From contig CALXSF010000006.1 in NCBI GenBank assembly GCA_944391055.1, positions 62,001 through 126,000 on the forward strand: a stretch of DNA of 64,000 nt, in the 5' to 3' direction. Origin of the DNA: an uncultured Kiritimatiellota bacterium (GTDB lineage Bacteria; Verrucomicrobiota; Kiritimatiellia; RFP12; DVOR01). Below are positions 56,360 to 64,000 of the stretch, piece after piece. A program made the translations under genes and the position numbers. Position 1 is the first letter of the stretch. Every line of letters starts with the position of its first letter. The notes beneath the pieces are model-generated. The model was not told where the DNA came from. It did no database searches and saw nothing but the letters and a program-made list of their open reading frames with translations.

Positions 56360-57525
56360 CACGCCTCGGGCCAGAAGGTCTTGGGCTCGGGGCTGAGGCG
56401 GACGGCGTCGGCGCCGGGGAGGGCGGCGAAGCGGGCGAGCTGCTCGGGGAGGGAGTCGCCGCCGAGCTTCTCGCAGAGGGCGGCGGCGAGCTCGATGAGC
56501 AGGACGCTCTCGATGACGACGCAGGCGCGGGGGACGGGGCAGGTGTCGGAGCGCTCGTAGGCGGTCTGGGCAGGGGCGTGGGCGGCGAGGTCGACGCTTT
56601 GCTGGGGGGCGAGGGTGGTGGGGATGGGCTTCATGGCGGCGCGGACGAGGAGGGGCTGGCCGGTGGTCATGCCGCCCTCGAGGCCGCCGGAGCGATCGGT
56701 GGGGCGGCGGATGCGGCCGCCCTCGAGGAGGATGGGGTCGTGGCAGGCGCTGCCGGGGAGGGCGAGGTTGGCGAAGGCGTCGGCGAAGGCGACGCCCTTG
56801 ATGGCGTTGACGGAGAGGACGGCGGCGCCGAGGCGGGCGTCGAGGCGCCGCTCGGGGGTGGCGTAGGAGCCCAGGCCGATGGGGAGGCCGTCGACGGCGC
56901 AGACGATGAGGCCGCCGAGGGTCTCGCCCTTGGCGCGGGCGAGGTGGATGGCGTTGGCGTAGGCGTCCTCCTGCGCCTGGGTGGGGGCGCGGCTGGGGGA
57001 GCGCTCGGCGAAGGCGAGGGCGGCCTCGGGGTCGACGGCGCGGTCCTCGGGGACGGGGCCGAGGGCGGCGACGTAGGAGCGCGCGCGGATGCCGAAGCGG
57101 CCGAGGAAGGCGCGGGCGATGGCGCCGACGGCGACGCGGCAGGCGGTCTCGCGGGCGGAGGAGCGCTCGAGGGAGCGGCGGATGTCGTCGTGGCCGTACT
57201 TGGCGCAGGCGGCGAGGTCGGCGTGGCCGGGTCGGGCGATGGTGTAGGCGGGGATGGCCTTGCCGCGCCAGGCGGCGTGGTCGCGGTTGGGGATGGAGAG
57301 GGCGATGGGGGCGCCGGTGGTGAGGCCGCCCATGACGCCGGCGAGGATTTGGGCGCGGTCGGTCTCGATGTCCATGCGCCCGCCGGCGCCGGCCTTGAGC
57401 TGGCGGCGGGCGAGGTCGGCGGCGAGGAGGTCCTCGGTGAGGGGGAGCCCGGCGGGGACGCCCTCGACGATGACGGTGAGGCAGGGGCCGTGGGATTCGC
57501 CGGCGGAGAGGTAGCGGAAGGCCAT
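56359..57525 (-). CDS. aroC: Chorismate synthase
   Basis: 388 residues from ATG 57525, AAGGAG 8 nt upstream. G-E-S-H-G-P near the start, R-A-S-A/S-like R-S-S-A-R-E-T and A-V-x-x-N-A-I-K-G (A-A-V-L-S-V-N-A-I-K-G) mark the FMN and substrate site. It makes chorismate from EPSP. Sits between the tiny membrane protein and tatD. Confidence 0.95.
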   Translation of the reverse strand: MAFRYLSAGESHGPCLTVIVEGVPAGLPLTEDLLAADLARRQLKAGAGGRMDIETDRAQILAGVMGGLTTGAPIALSIPNRDHAAWRGKAIPAYTIARPGHADLAACAKYGHDDIRRSLERSSARETACRVAVGAIARAFLGRFGIRARSYVAALGPVPEDRAVDPEAALAFAERSPSRAPTQAQEDAYANAIHLARAKGETLGGLIVCAVDGLPIGLGSYATPERRLDARLGAAVLSVNAIKGVAFADAFANLALPGSACHDPILLEGGRIRRPTDRSGGLEGGMTTGQPLLVRAAMKPIPTTLAPQQSVDLAAHAPAQTAYERSDTCPVPRACVVIESVLLIELAAALCEKLGGDSLPEQLARFAALPGADAVRLSPEPKTFWPEA

Positions 57526-57536
57526 GGGGGGCTCCT

Positions 57537-57707
57537 TCAGGCAAGGAGGGCGCACGCGGCGGCGGCGCCCCAGAGGAGGGTGAGGAGGAGGCGGGCGGCG
57601 CGCAGGCGCGCCGGGTCGTGGATCTCGACGAAGTGGCCGCGCGCGCCGCGCAGGATGTCGGCGAGGCCGTCGGGCGCCCGGCGGAGCGCGCGGGCGGCGC
57701 GGCTCAC
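57537..57707 (-). CDS. 56-residue membrane protein
   Basis: Starts at GTG overlapping the lpxD stop (GTGA), so it is coupled. About 30 basic residues then one membrane helix (L-L-L-T-L-L-W-G-A-A-A-A-C-A-L-L-A) right at the C-terminus: a tail-anchored single-span protein. Lies 11 nt before aroC. No family recognised, but the coupling and clean helix support it. Confidence 0.6.
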   Translation of the reverse strand: MSRAARALRRAPDGLADILRGARGHFVEIHDPARLRAARLLLTLLWGAAAACALLA

Positions 57708-58738
57708 CGGGCCTCCAGCGCCCTCACCTTGGCCTCGAGGTCGGCGACCTTCTTCTTGAGTTTGTCGAGGAGGCGGGGGAAGAGGAGGGTCTCGGCGAAT
57801 TTGCGTTTGGGGATGGCGGGGGTGCCGGCGACGTATTCGCCGGGGGGGACGTCTTCCTTGACGCCGGCCTGGGGGGCGACCTGGGCGCGTTCGTGGACGG
57901 TGATGTGCCCGGAGACGCCGGCCTGGGACCAGATGAGGGAGCCGGTCTCGATCTTGGCGCTGCCGGCGATGCCGGCCTGGGCGATGATGCCGACGAAGGG
58001 GGCGATCTGGACGTTGTGGCCGATCTGGACGAGGTTGTCGATCTTCACGCAGTCGCCGACGCGGGTGCGGCCGAAGCGGGCGCGGTCGACGCAGGTGTTG
58101 GAGCCGATCTCGACGTCGTTGCCGATCTCGACGATGCCGACCTGCGGCACTTTGTCGATGACGGGGCCGTTGGGGCCGATGCCCACGGTGTAGCCATAGC
58201 CGTCGGTGCCGATCTTCACGCCGGCATGGAGGATGACGCGGTCGCCGATCTCGCAGGACTCGCGGATGTTCACCTGCGGGTAGAGGTGGCAGGCGCGGCC
58301 GATCCGGACGTGCTGGGCGATGAAGACCTGGCCGTCGATGACGGTGTCGTCGCCGATGGTGGCGCCGTCCTCGATGACGGTGTAGGGGCCGATGTAGAGG
58401 TTCTTGCCGAGGGTGACGCCCTCGCCGATGACGGCGGTGGCGTGGATGCCGGGCTCGCGGATGACGGGCTTGGGCCCGAAGATGGGGGCGAGGGAGGCGA
58501 AGGCCTTGTTGGGGTCGTCCACGCGGATGAGGGTGGCGGGGGACTCGCCCTGGTAGTCGCGGTCGACGAGGACGGCGGTGGCCTTGGTGTCGCGCATCTG
58601 GGGGGCATACTTCTGGTTGGCCAGGAAGGAGACGTCGCCCTCGCGGGCCTCCAGGAGGCTCGCCATCGCGCGGATTTCGGCCTCGCCGTCGCCCTCGAAG
58701 GCGCCGTTGACGGCCTTTGCGACCTTACTGAGCTTCAT
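57704..58738 (-). CDS. lpxD: UDP-3-O-acyl-glucosamine N-acyltransferase
   Basis: 344 residues. An N-terminal uridine-binding domain is followed by left-handed beta-helix hexapeptide repeats (V-I-G-E-G-V, I-G-P-Y-T-V, I-E-D-G-A-T), the catalytic His in I-G-H-N-V, and a C-terminal coiled coil. It adds the N-acyl chain of lipid A, so the organism makes LPS. The C2H2-finger gene upstream overlaps it by 14 nt. Confidence 0.95.
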   Translation of the reverse strand: MKLSKVAKAVNGAFEGDGEAEIRAMASLLEAREGDVSFLANQKYAPQMRDTKATAVLVDRDYQGESPATLIRVDDPNKAFASLAPIFGPKPVIREPGIHATAVIGEGVTLGKNLYIGPYTVIEDGATIGDDTVIDGQVFIAQHVRIGRACHLYPQVNIRESCEIGDRVILHAGVKIGTDGYGYTVGIGPNGPVIDKVPQVGIVEIGNDVEIGSNTCVDRARFGRTRVGDCVKIDNLVQIGHNVQIAPFVGIIAQAGIAGSAKIETGSLIWSQAGVSGHITVHERAQVAPQAGVKEDVPPGEYVAGTPAIPKRKFAETLLFPRLLDKLKKKVADLEAKVRALEAR

Positions 58739-60368
58739 GGGGCGCTCCTTCCGGCTCGGGTTCGGCGGCGGGTGGCTCGGGCGTCGGCGCGGGGGCCTCG
58801 GGGGCGGGCGCCGGGTCGGTCTTGGCGGGTTCGGGGGCCGGCTCCGCCGCCGGGGGCTCGGCCTCGGGGGCTGGCTGGGCGGGGGCCTCGGCCTCGGGCT
58901 TGGGCTCGACGCCGGCGGCCTCGCGTTCGCGGCGCATCTCCTCGGGGAGCTTGCGGAACTTGGGGTTGGCCTCGGGGAGGGCCAGGACGCCGTTGTAGTA
59001 CTCGACGATGTGGCCTTTCTGGAAGAGGAAGGCGATCTGGCGGGCGACGACGGCGATGTCCATGTCCGCAAGCTCCGCCTTGAGGGCGGCGAGGAGCTCG
59101 GGGCGCGTGCAGAGCGGGTGGGCGGTGACGTAGTCCAGCGCCGCCTTGATCTCGCGCACGGCGTGCTCGGCGGTGAAGGGCGTGGGCGTCATGTTGGCGA
59201 CGAACTCCGGGCCGCGCGCGTCGTTGCCCCGGAAGAGGGAGAACTTGCGGTGGCGGAAGGCGCCGCGCAGGGCGAAGAAGAGGGAGCGCGGGTAGCGCTG
59301 CTCGTCGCGGAGGGTGTACCGAAGCAGGAGGCGCAGGGGCAGCGAGGGCGAGGTCTGCGCCAGGGAGACGGGCAGGCAGACGTGCTTGGCCGAGGTGACG
59401 AGGGTGGGGAGGATGTCGCGGCGGAAGACGGCCTCGGCCTGGTCGCGGTTGTAGGCGGGGCGGGCCTCGGCGGGCGTCTCCCCGGCGGGGGCGGCCTCGG
59501 CCGCGCCCTCGGCGGCGGGCTCTTCCGCGCCCTGCGTGGGCGCGGCGGCGGGCTTGGCCTTGGGGCGGTAGACGGTCTGCTTGGTGACGGATTGCTTCCA
59601 GGCCTCGATGGATTCGGGGTCGGTGTGCATCTCGACGGTGCGCAGGTAGTCGCGCTCGGACATCCCGGCGCGGGCGGCGAGCTCGGCCACGCGATGGCGG
59701 TAACTGTGGTGGTTGGGGGCGCCGACCCATTCGCCGGTGAGGGTGCATTTGGCCACGCGCGGGAAGGTCCCGGAGGGCGGGTCGCAGGGTTCCTCGGCCA
59801 CGTCGAAGAAGTCTTCCAGGTGGTGCGCGAGGATGTGCTGGGCCACCTCGGCCTCGGTGAGGGCCACCAGACCGCAGGTCTTGCACGACCAGAAGCGCAC
59901 ATCGGTCTCGGGCTTGGCCTCGAAGCGCACGAGGCAGGCCTGCGGGTTCTCCAGGAAGAGGTTGACGAACTTCTTGACGGGGAAGGCGACGTGGGTGCCC
60001 TGGAGGGTCTTGATGATGACGCCCAGGTTCTTCTGGTTGGGGAGGATGCGGATCTCGGCGTCGAGCGGCTTGACGGGCTCGCGGCGCTCGAAGGGGCGGG
60101 CGCCTCCGCGGCGGGGGGCGCGGGGGCGCCCTGCCTCGGGGGCGTCGCGGCGGGGGCGGCGGGGCGGGCGCTCCCCGGCGTCGCGGTCGCGGCGGGGTGG
60201 GCGGCGGTCGCGGAAGCCGTCGCCTTCGCGGCGGGGGCGTTCCTCGCGGCCGGTGCGCTCGTCGTAGTTCTTGCCCTGGTAGCGGCTGACGTACTCGTCG
60301 GCGGACTTGCGGGCCCAGGCGGGGGCGAAGTCGAAACCGAGGCTTTCGGGGGTGTCTGCGTCGCTCAT
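58725..60368 (-). CDS. Arg-rich protein with a C2H2 zinc finger
   Basis: 547 residues in three parts: residues ~35-95 Arg/Asp/Pro-rich and disordered; a folded core with C-K-T-C followed 12 residues later by H-I-L-A-H, i.e. C-x2-C-x12-H-x3-H, the spacing of a classical C2H2 finger; then a Pro/Ala/Glu tail. The core also has P-T-L-V-T-S-A-K-H-V-C-L-P. The charged N-terminus suggests nucleic-acid binding. Lies between aconitase and lpxD, tightly coupled. No family recognised. Confidence 0.8.
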   Translation of the reverse strand: MSDADTPESLGFDFAPAWARKSADEYVSRYQGKNYDERTGREERPRREGDGFRDRRPPRRDRDAGERPPRRPRRDAPEAGRPRAPRRGGARPFERREPVKPLDAEIRILPNQKNLGVIIKTLQGTHVAFPVKKFVNLFLENPQACLVRFEAKPETDVRFWSCKTCGLVALTEAEVAQHILAHHLEDFFDVAEEPCDPPSGTFPRVAKCTLTGEWVGAPNHHSYRHRVAELAARAGMSERDYLRTVEMHTDPESIEAWKQSVTKQTVYRPKAKPAAAPTQGAEEPAAEGAAEAAPAGETPAEARPAYNRDQAEAVFRRDILPTLVTSAKHVCLPVSLAQTSPSLPLRLLLRYTLRDEQRYPRSLFFALRGAFRHRKFSLFRGNDARGPEFVANMTPTPFTAEHAVREIKAALDYVTAHPLCTRPELLAALKAELADMDIAVVARQIAFLFQKGHIVEYYNGVLALPEANPKFRKLPEEMRREREAAGVEPKPEAEAPAQPAPEAEPPAAEPAPEPAKTDPAPAPEAPAPTPEPPAAEPEPEGAPHEAQ

Positions 60369-60381
60369 GGTGCGCGCTCCT

Positions 60382-62316
60382 TTAGGCCTGCCCCTGGGCG
60401 ACGGCGGCGAGGAGGCCGCCGGCGAGGAGGAGGCGTTTCTGACGGTCGGACAGCTCGGTCACGACGTCGAACGTGGTGTTGTCGGAAAGGTTGGTGACGG
60501 TGGCGCGGCCGTCGCCGGCGATGGCCGCGCGGAGGCCCTCGATGCGCAGGGGCGCGCCCTGCGGCACGCGGCCGTAGTCCGCCGGGTCGGCGAAGGCGAA
60601 GGGGACGATGCCGAAGTTGATGAGGTTGGCGCGGTGGATGCGCTCGATGGATTTGGCGATGACGGCGCGGACGCCCAGGAACATGGGGCAGAGGGCGGCG
60701 TGCTCGCGGGAGGAGCCTTGGCCGTAGCTTTCGCCGGCGAGGATGACGTTGGCCTTCCCGGCGTCGCGGTTGGCCACGGCGGCGGCGTAGAAGGCGGGGT
60801 CGGTGTGCTCGAAGACGTACTTGGCGTACTCGGGGATGTTGGAGCGGTATTTGAGGCGCGCGCCGGCGGGCATGATGTGGTCGGTGGTGATCTTGTCGCC
60901 CACCTTGATGACGGCCACGCCCTCGAGGGTCTCGGGAAGGGGGCGCCCGGGGGGCACCTGGCCGATGTTGGGGCCGCGGCGGATGGCGGCGCCGGGGACG
61001 CCGCGCCCGGCGGTGTCGCGGTAGAGGAACATGCCGTCGTCGATGGCGAAGCGCTCGGGCGTGGCGACGGCGGGCACGTCGAGGGCGCGCGGGTCGGCGA
61101 AGGCGCCGGCGAGGGCGCTGGCGGCGGCGGTCTCGGGGGAGACGAGGTAGACCTTGGCGGACTGGGTGCCGGAGCGGCCCTCGAAGTTGCGGTTGCTGGT
61201 GCGCAGGCAGACGGCGTCGGTGCCCGGGCTCATGTGCGCGCCGATGCAGAAGCCGCAGGCGTTCTCGAGGATGCGGCAGCCGGCGGCGAGGAGGTCGCCG
61301 AGGAGCCCCTCGTCGGCGAGCATCCGCACGACCTGCTTGGAGCCGCAGGCGATGCCGACCTCGACGTCGGGGTGGACCTGCCGGCCTTTGAGGAGGAGGG
61401 CGACGGTCTTGATGTCGCGGTAGGAGGAGTTGGTGCAGGAGCCGATCATGATCTGGTTGACGCGCTGGCCCAGGTGCTCGGCGACGGTCTCGATGTTGCC
61501 GGGGTTGTGGGGGGCGGCGGCGAGGGGCTCCAGGGCCGAGAGATCCAGCTCCCAGGTCTCGTCGTAGGTCTCGTCGTCGGCCTCGATCGGCGTCCAATCC
61601 GCCTCGCGGCCCTGGGCCTTGAGGAAGGCGCGGGTGACGGCGTCGGAGGGGAAGACGGAGGTGGTGACGCCGAGCTCGGCGCCCATGTTGGCGATGGTGG
61701 CGCGGCTGGGCACGTCCAAGCCGGCCAGCGCGGGGCCGTAATACTCGAAGATTTTGCCGACGTTACCCTTGGAGCCGAAGCGGCGGAGGACGGCGAGGAT
61801 GACGTCCTTGGCCGAGACGCCGGGGGCGAGGCTCCCGACAAGGCGGATGCCGACGACCTTGGGCCAGGCGATGTAGTAGGGGCCGCCGCCCATGGCCACG
61901 GCCACGTCGATGCCGCCGGCGCCGAAGGCGAGCATCCCCAGCCCGCCGCCCGTGGGCGTGTGGGAGTCCGAGCCGATGAGGGTCTTGCCGGGCTTGCCGA
62001 AGCGCTCGAGGTGTAGCTGGTGGCAGATCCCGTTGCCGGGCTTGGAATAGACGATGCCGTAGCGTTGGGCGACGCTCTGGAGGTAGTCGTGGTCGTCGGC
62101 GTTCTCGAAGCCGATCTGCACGGTGTTGTGGTCCACGTAGCTGACGGAGAGCTCGGTCTTCGCGCGGTCGATGCCCATGCTCTCGAACTGGAGGTAGGCC
62201 ATGGTGCCGGTGGCGTCCTGCGTGAGGGTCTGGTCGATGCGGATGCCCACCTCCCGGCCCGCGGCGGGTTCGCCGGAGACCAGGTGCGCGCGGAGGATCT
62301 TTTCGGTGACGTTCAT
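60382..62316 (-). CDS. Aconitate hydratase
   Basis: 644 residues, short single-chain type with the swivel domain fused at the C-terminus. The 4Fe-4S ligands are in G-S-C-T-N-S-S and C-G-F-C-I-G; substrate and swivel motifs include G-S-D-S-H-T-P-T and G-E-S-Y-G-Q-G-S-S-R-E-H-A-A. Isomerises citrate to isocitrate. Third gene of the psd operon, 19 nt after pssA. Confidence 0.93.
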   Translation of the reverse strand: MNVTEKILRAHLVSGEPAAGREVGIRIDQTLTQDATGTMAYLQFESMGIDRAKTELSVSYVDHNTVQIGFENADDHDYLQSVAQRYGIVYSKPGNGICHQLHLERFGKPGKTLIGSDSHTPTGGGLGMLAFGAGGIDVAVAMGGGPYYIAWPKVVGIRLVGSLAPGVSAKDVILAVLRRFGSKGNVGKIFEYYGPALAGLDVPSRATIANMGAELGVTTSVFPSDAVTRAFLKAQGREADWTPIEADDETYDETWELDLSALEPLAAAPHNPGNIETVAEHLGQRVNQIMIGSCTNSSYRDIKTVALLLKGRQVHPDVEVGIACGSKQVVRMLADEGLLGDLLAAGCRILENACGFCIGAHMSPGTDAVCLRTSNRNFEGRSGTQSAKVYLVSPETAAASALAGAFADPRALDVPAVATPERFAIDDGMFLYRDTAGRGVPGAAIRRGPNIGQVPPGRPLPETLEGVAVIKVGDKITTDHIMPAGARLKYRSNIPEYAKYVFEHTDPAFYAAAVANRDAGKANVILAGESYGQGSSREHAALCPMFLGVRAVIAKSIERIHRANLINFGIVPFAFADPADYGRVPQGAPLRIEGLRAAIAGDGRATVTNLSDNTTFDVVTELSDRQKRLLLAGGLLAAVAQGQA

Positions 62317-62335
62317 AAGGCTTTCGGACTCCGAT

Positions 62336-63145
62336 TCAGGCGGCCTTGCGGGCCTGCCAACGGCGCTTCAGGGCGAACCAGAAGGGCGCCACGTAGACGA
62401 AGAAGAGGGTGACGGGGACCAGATAGCAGCAGCAGACCACCGCGGTCTTCGGCCCGATGAAGAGCCCCAGGAAGGCCAGCACCCCGATGAACTGCCCCAG
62501 CGGCGTGTTCGTCGGCTTGGGATACTTGAAGGGCGAGACCTGGAGGAGGAGGCAGACCACGCAGTTGGCGTACATCACCCACGAGAGCCACCCGCCGTCC
62601 TGCAGCGTCAGCCAGGCCGGCAGGGGGTGCGCCGCGCCGTAGCCCCGCTTCCACGCCTCGATGAGCAGCACGATGCCCGCCAGGCAGAGGGCGTTCACCG
62701 TGATGGGCATCCCCGTGTAGCCGCTCATGCCGTGATCCTCGTCCACCACCTTGAAGCGCGCCAGGCGGATGGCGCCGGAGAGGACGATGGCGATGGCCAG
62801 GAGCGCCCCCACGGGGTGGATGGCCGGCGTGGCGGCGGCGAAGTCGTGGAAGAGGTAGAAATACATCAGCATCGCCGGGGCGATGCCGAAGGCCGTGATG
62901 TCCACGAAGGTGTCGAACTCCGCGCCGAAGGCCGTCGAGGCCTTGAGCAGGCGCGCCATCGTGCCGTCGATGCCGTCGAGGATCATCGCGCCCAGGATGA
63001 GGAGCGCGCCCATGTAGAAGTTGCCCGTGGCGGAGAAGAGCACGCTCATCAGGCCGCAGAGGAGCGCGCCCGAGGTGATGGAGTTCACGAAGCCCACCCG
63101 GTTGGCGTGGGCCGAGGGCCGCTTGATGTGGGGGATCTTCCGCAT
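62336..63145 (-). CDS. pssA: CDP-diacylglycerol-serine O-phosphatidyltransferase
   Basis: 269 residues, polytopic. The CDP-alcohol phosphotransferase motif is exact: D-G-x2-A-R-x8-G-x3-D-x3-D (D-G-T-M-A-R...G-A-E-F-D-T-F-V-D). Makes phosphatidylserine, used by the psd product encoded just upstream. ATG 63145, 8 nt after psd. Confidence 0.93.
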   Translation of the reverse strand: MRKIPHIKRPSAHANRVGFVNSITSGALLCGLMSVLFSATGNFYMGALLILGAMILDGIDGTMARLLKASTAFGAEFDTFVDITAFGIAPAMLMYFYLFHDFAAATPAIHPVGALLAIAIVLSGAIRLARFKVVDEDHGMSGYTGMPITVNALCLAGIVLLIEAWKRGYGAAHPLPAWLTLQDGGWLSWVMYANCVVCLLLQVSPFKYPKPTNTPLGQFIGVLAFLGLFIGPKTAVVCCCYLVPVTLFFVYVAPFWFALKRRWQARKAA

Positions 63146-63153
63146 GGCGCGCC

Positions 63154-63873
63154 TCACTTCCGCCGGGCGATGACCGTCTCGCCCGCGCGGACGGGGTCGC
63201 CCGGGCGCACGCAGACCTCCACGCGGTCGGCCGGCAGCCAGATGTCCATGCGGCTGCCGAACTTCATCATGCCGAGGATGCCGCCGCGCCGCGCCGGCTG
63301 CCCCTGCTCCAGCCAATAGATCACGCGGCGCACGACGGGGCCGGTGATCTGCTTGTGCAGGCAGCGGAGGCCGTCCTCGCCCTCCACCACCACCACCGAG
63401 TGCTGGTTGTAGAGGCTGGAGCGCTCGTCCATCGTCAGCAGGTGTTTGCCGTGGCGGTACTCGCAGCGCGTCACCGTGCCGCCGATGGCGAGGCGGTTCA
63501 CGTGGACGTGCAGCGGCGAGAGGAAGGTGGAGATGCGCACGGCCCGCTGCCCGGGGAAGAACTCCTTGGCCACGGCGCTCGCCGGCGAGCCGTCGTCCTC
63601 CGTCACGTACTGCACCGAGCGCACGGTGCCCTCCGCGCCCGAGACGATGTTCCCCTCCCCCTCCGGCGGCGTCCGCCGCGGGTTGCGGAAGAACCACGCC
63701 ATGAAGGCCGCGAAGAGCGCGCACAGCGCCAGCCACGCCGTCGCCGCCCACGGCAGCCCGAAGACCGGGCACAGCACGCACCCGCCGCCGACGCCCAGCG
63801 CCAACGGCATCAAAATCAGCGGCCATCCGTCGCGGATGATCGCCTCCCGCTCACGTCTCTCGTTCTCGTACAT
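63154..63873 (-). CDS. psd: Phosphatidylserine decarboxylase, short type
   Basis: 239 residues from ATG 63873; an ATG at 63885 is also possible, but its purine run AAGAAGG abuts it. Two hydrophobic helices, then the catalytic domain with H-V-H-V-N-R and the self-cleavage site K-F-G-S-R-M-D, where Ser becomes the pyruvoyl group. Makes phosphatidylethanolamine. First gene of the operon, with an extended -10 (TGC-TACAAT, 63918-63926). Confidence 0.92.
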   Translation of the reverse strand: MYENERREREAIIRDGWPLILMPLALGVGGGCVLCPVFGLPWAATAWLALCALFAAFMAWFFRNPRRTPPEGEGNIVSGAEGTVRSVQYVTEDDGSPASAVAKEFFPGQRAVRISTFLSPLHVHVNRLAIGGTVTRCEYRHGKHLLTMDERSSLYNQHSVVVVEGEDGLRCLHKQITGPVVRRVIYWLEQGQPARRGGILGMMKFGSRMDIWLPADRVEVCVRPGDPVRAGETVIARRK

Positions 63874-63917
63874 CCGAGTGTCCATCCTTCTTGTCGGGCC
63901 AGCGCCCTTTTGCGCGC

Positions 63918-63926
63918 ATTGTAGCA
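63918..63926 (-). promoter_or_regulatory. Extended -10 of psd operon
   Basis: Minus strand TGC-TACAAT, 32-44 nt before the candidate ATGs of psd. Confidence 0.55.
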
Positions 63927-63961
63927 AAAAGCGGCGCGGGGCGGGGAACGGCCGCGGAAAA

Positions 63962-63970
63962 TGGTATACT
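63962..63970 (+). promoter_or_regulatory. Extended -10 of the last gene
   Basis: TGG-TATACT ending 7 nt before ATG 63978; no ribosome-binding site; predicted leaderless. Confidence 0.55.
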
Positions 63971-63977
63971 GTGCGCC

Positions 63978-64000
63978 ATGGATCGGATTGCGTTGCGACG
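63978..64000 (+). CDS. Start of an unidentified gene (partial)
   Basis: Only the first seven codons (M-D-R-I-A-L-R) lie in the window. The promoter immediately before it makes this start credible; nothing else can be said. Confidence 0.4.

Overview
The window is GC-rich DNA from a Gram-negative bacterium: it encodes LpxD (lipid A), lipoproteins, Tat-exported oxidoreductases, and an exosortase with PEP-CTERM substrate proteins. That set, together with a secreted DUF1080 / Gfo-Idh-MocA / sugar-isomerase / GH3 operon and very large beta-strand-rich surface proteins, fits the PVC superphylum (Verrucomicrobiota / Kiritimatiellota). The phylum is inferred from gene content; no rRNA is present to confirm it.

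Layout. 1-6.9 kb is an accessory region of lower GC: a translationally coupled pair of DUF262 proteins (one cut by the window edge), an insertion sequence whose transposase has an in-frame TAG, two nearly identical copies of a small PEP-CTERM protein gene, and between them a zeta-type toxin/antitoxin operon and a 5'-truncated surface-protein gene. 7.0-11.0 kb holds an RRM RNA-binding protein and argJ-argB-argD. 11.3-17.5 kb is a 2062-residue secreted protein. 17.6-21.9 kb is the operon proS - HU - hisS - gluQRS. 22.1-30.9 kb is a seven-gene operon, read right to left, for secreted and periplasmic carbohydrate breakdown (two-domain DUF1080, TIM-barrel isomerase, Gfo/Idh, a small exported protein, a second Gfo/Idh, a gutted FAD oxidoreductase, GH3 lipoprotein). 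31.1-37.2 kb carries dnaK-groS-groL and speA. 37.2-40.1 kb is a scar: the 3' end of a membrane-protein gene abuts a truncated, phage-like kinase-type protein and two small cargo genes, ending beside tRNA-Val(UAC). 40.3-44.3 kb has trpS, a 692-residue protein of unknown function and a HAD phosphatase. 44.3-55.6 kb runs rightward: a bacterial alpha-2-macroglobulin, then a membrane protein, an exosortase-EpsI fusion, DUF192, GT2, PflA and KtrB. 55.6-63.9 kb is a leftward operon: psd, pssA, aconitase, a C2H2-finger protein, lpxD, a tiny membrane protein, aroC, tatD. A new rightward gene starts at 63978.

How parts work together. The exosortase is the likely processing enzyme for the PEP-CTERM proteins 45 kb away. 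The DUF1080/Gfo-Idh/isomerase set matches the oxidise-then-cleave (3-keto-glycoside) route of sugar breakdown. The best regulatory signals are (i) a recurrent extended -10 promoter (TGN-TANANT-like) in front of at least twelve transcription units, four of them 6-8 nt from the ATG and so probably leaderless, and (ii) a different architecture at dnaK: a perfect GG-N10-GC sigma-54-type element under a phased array of TGGCAC sites.
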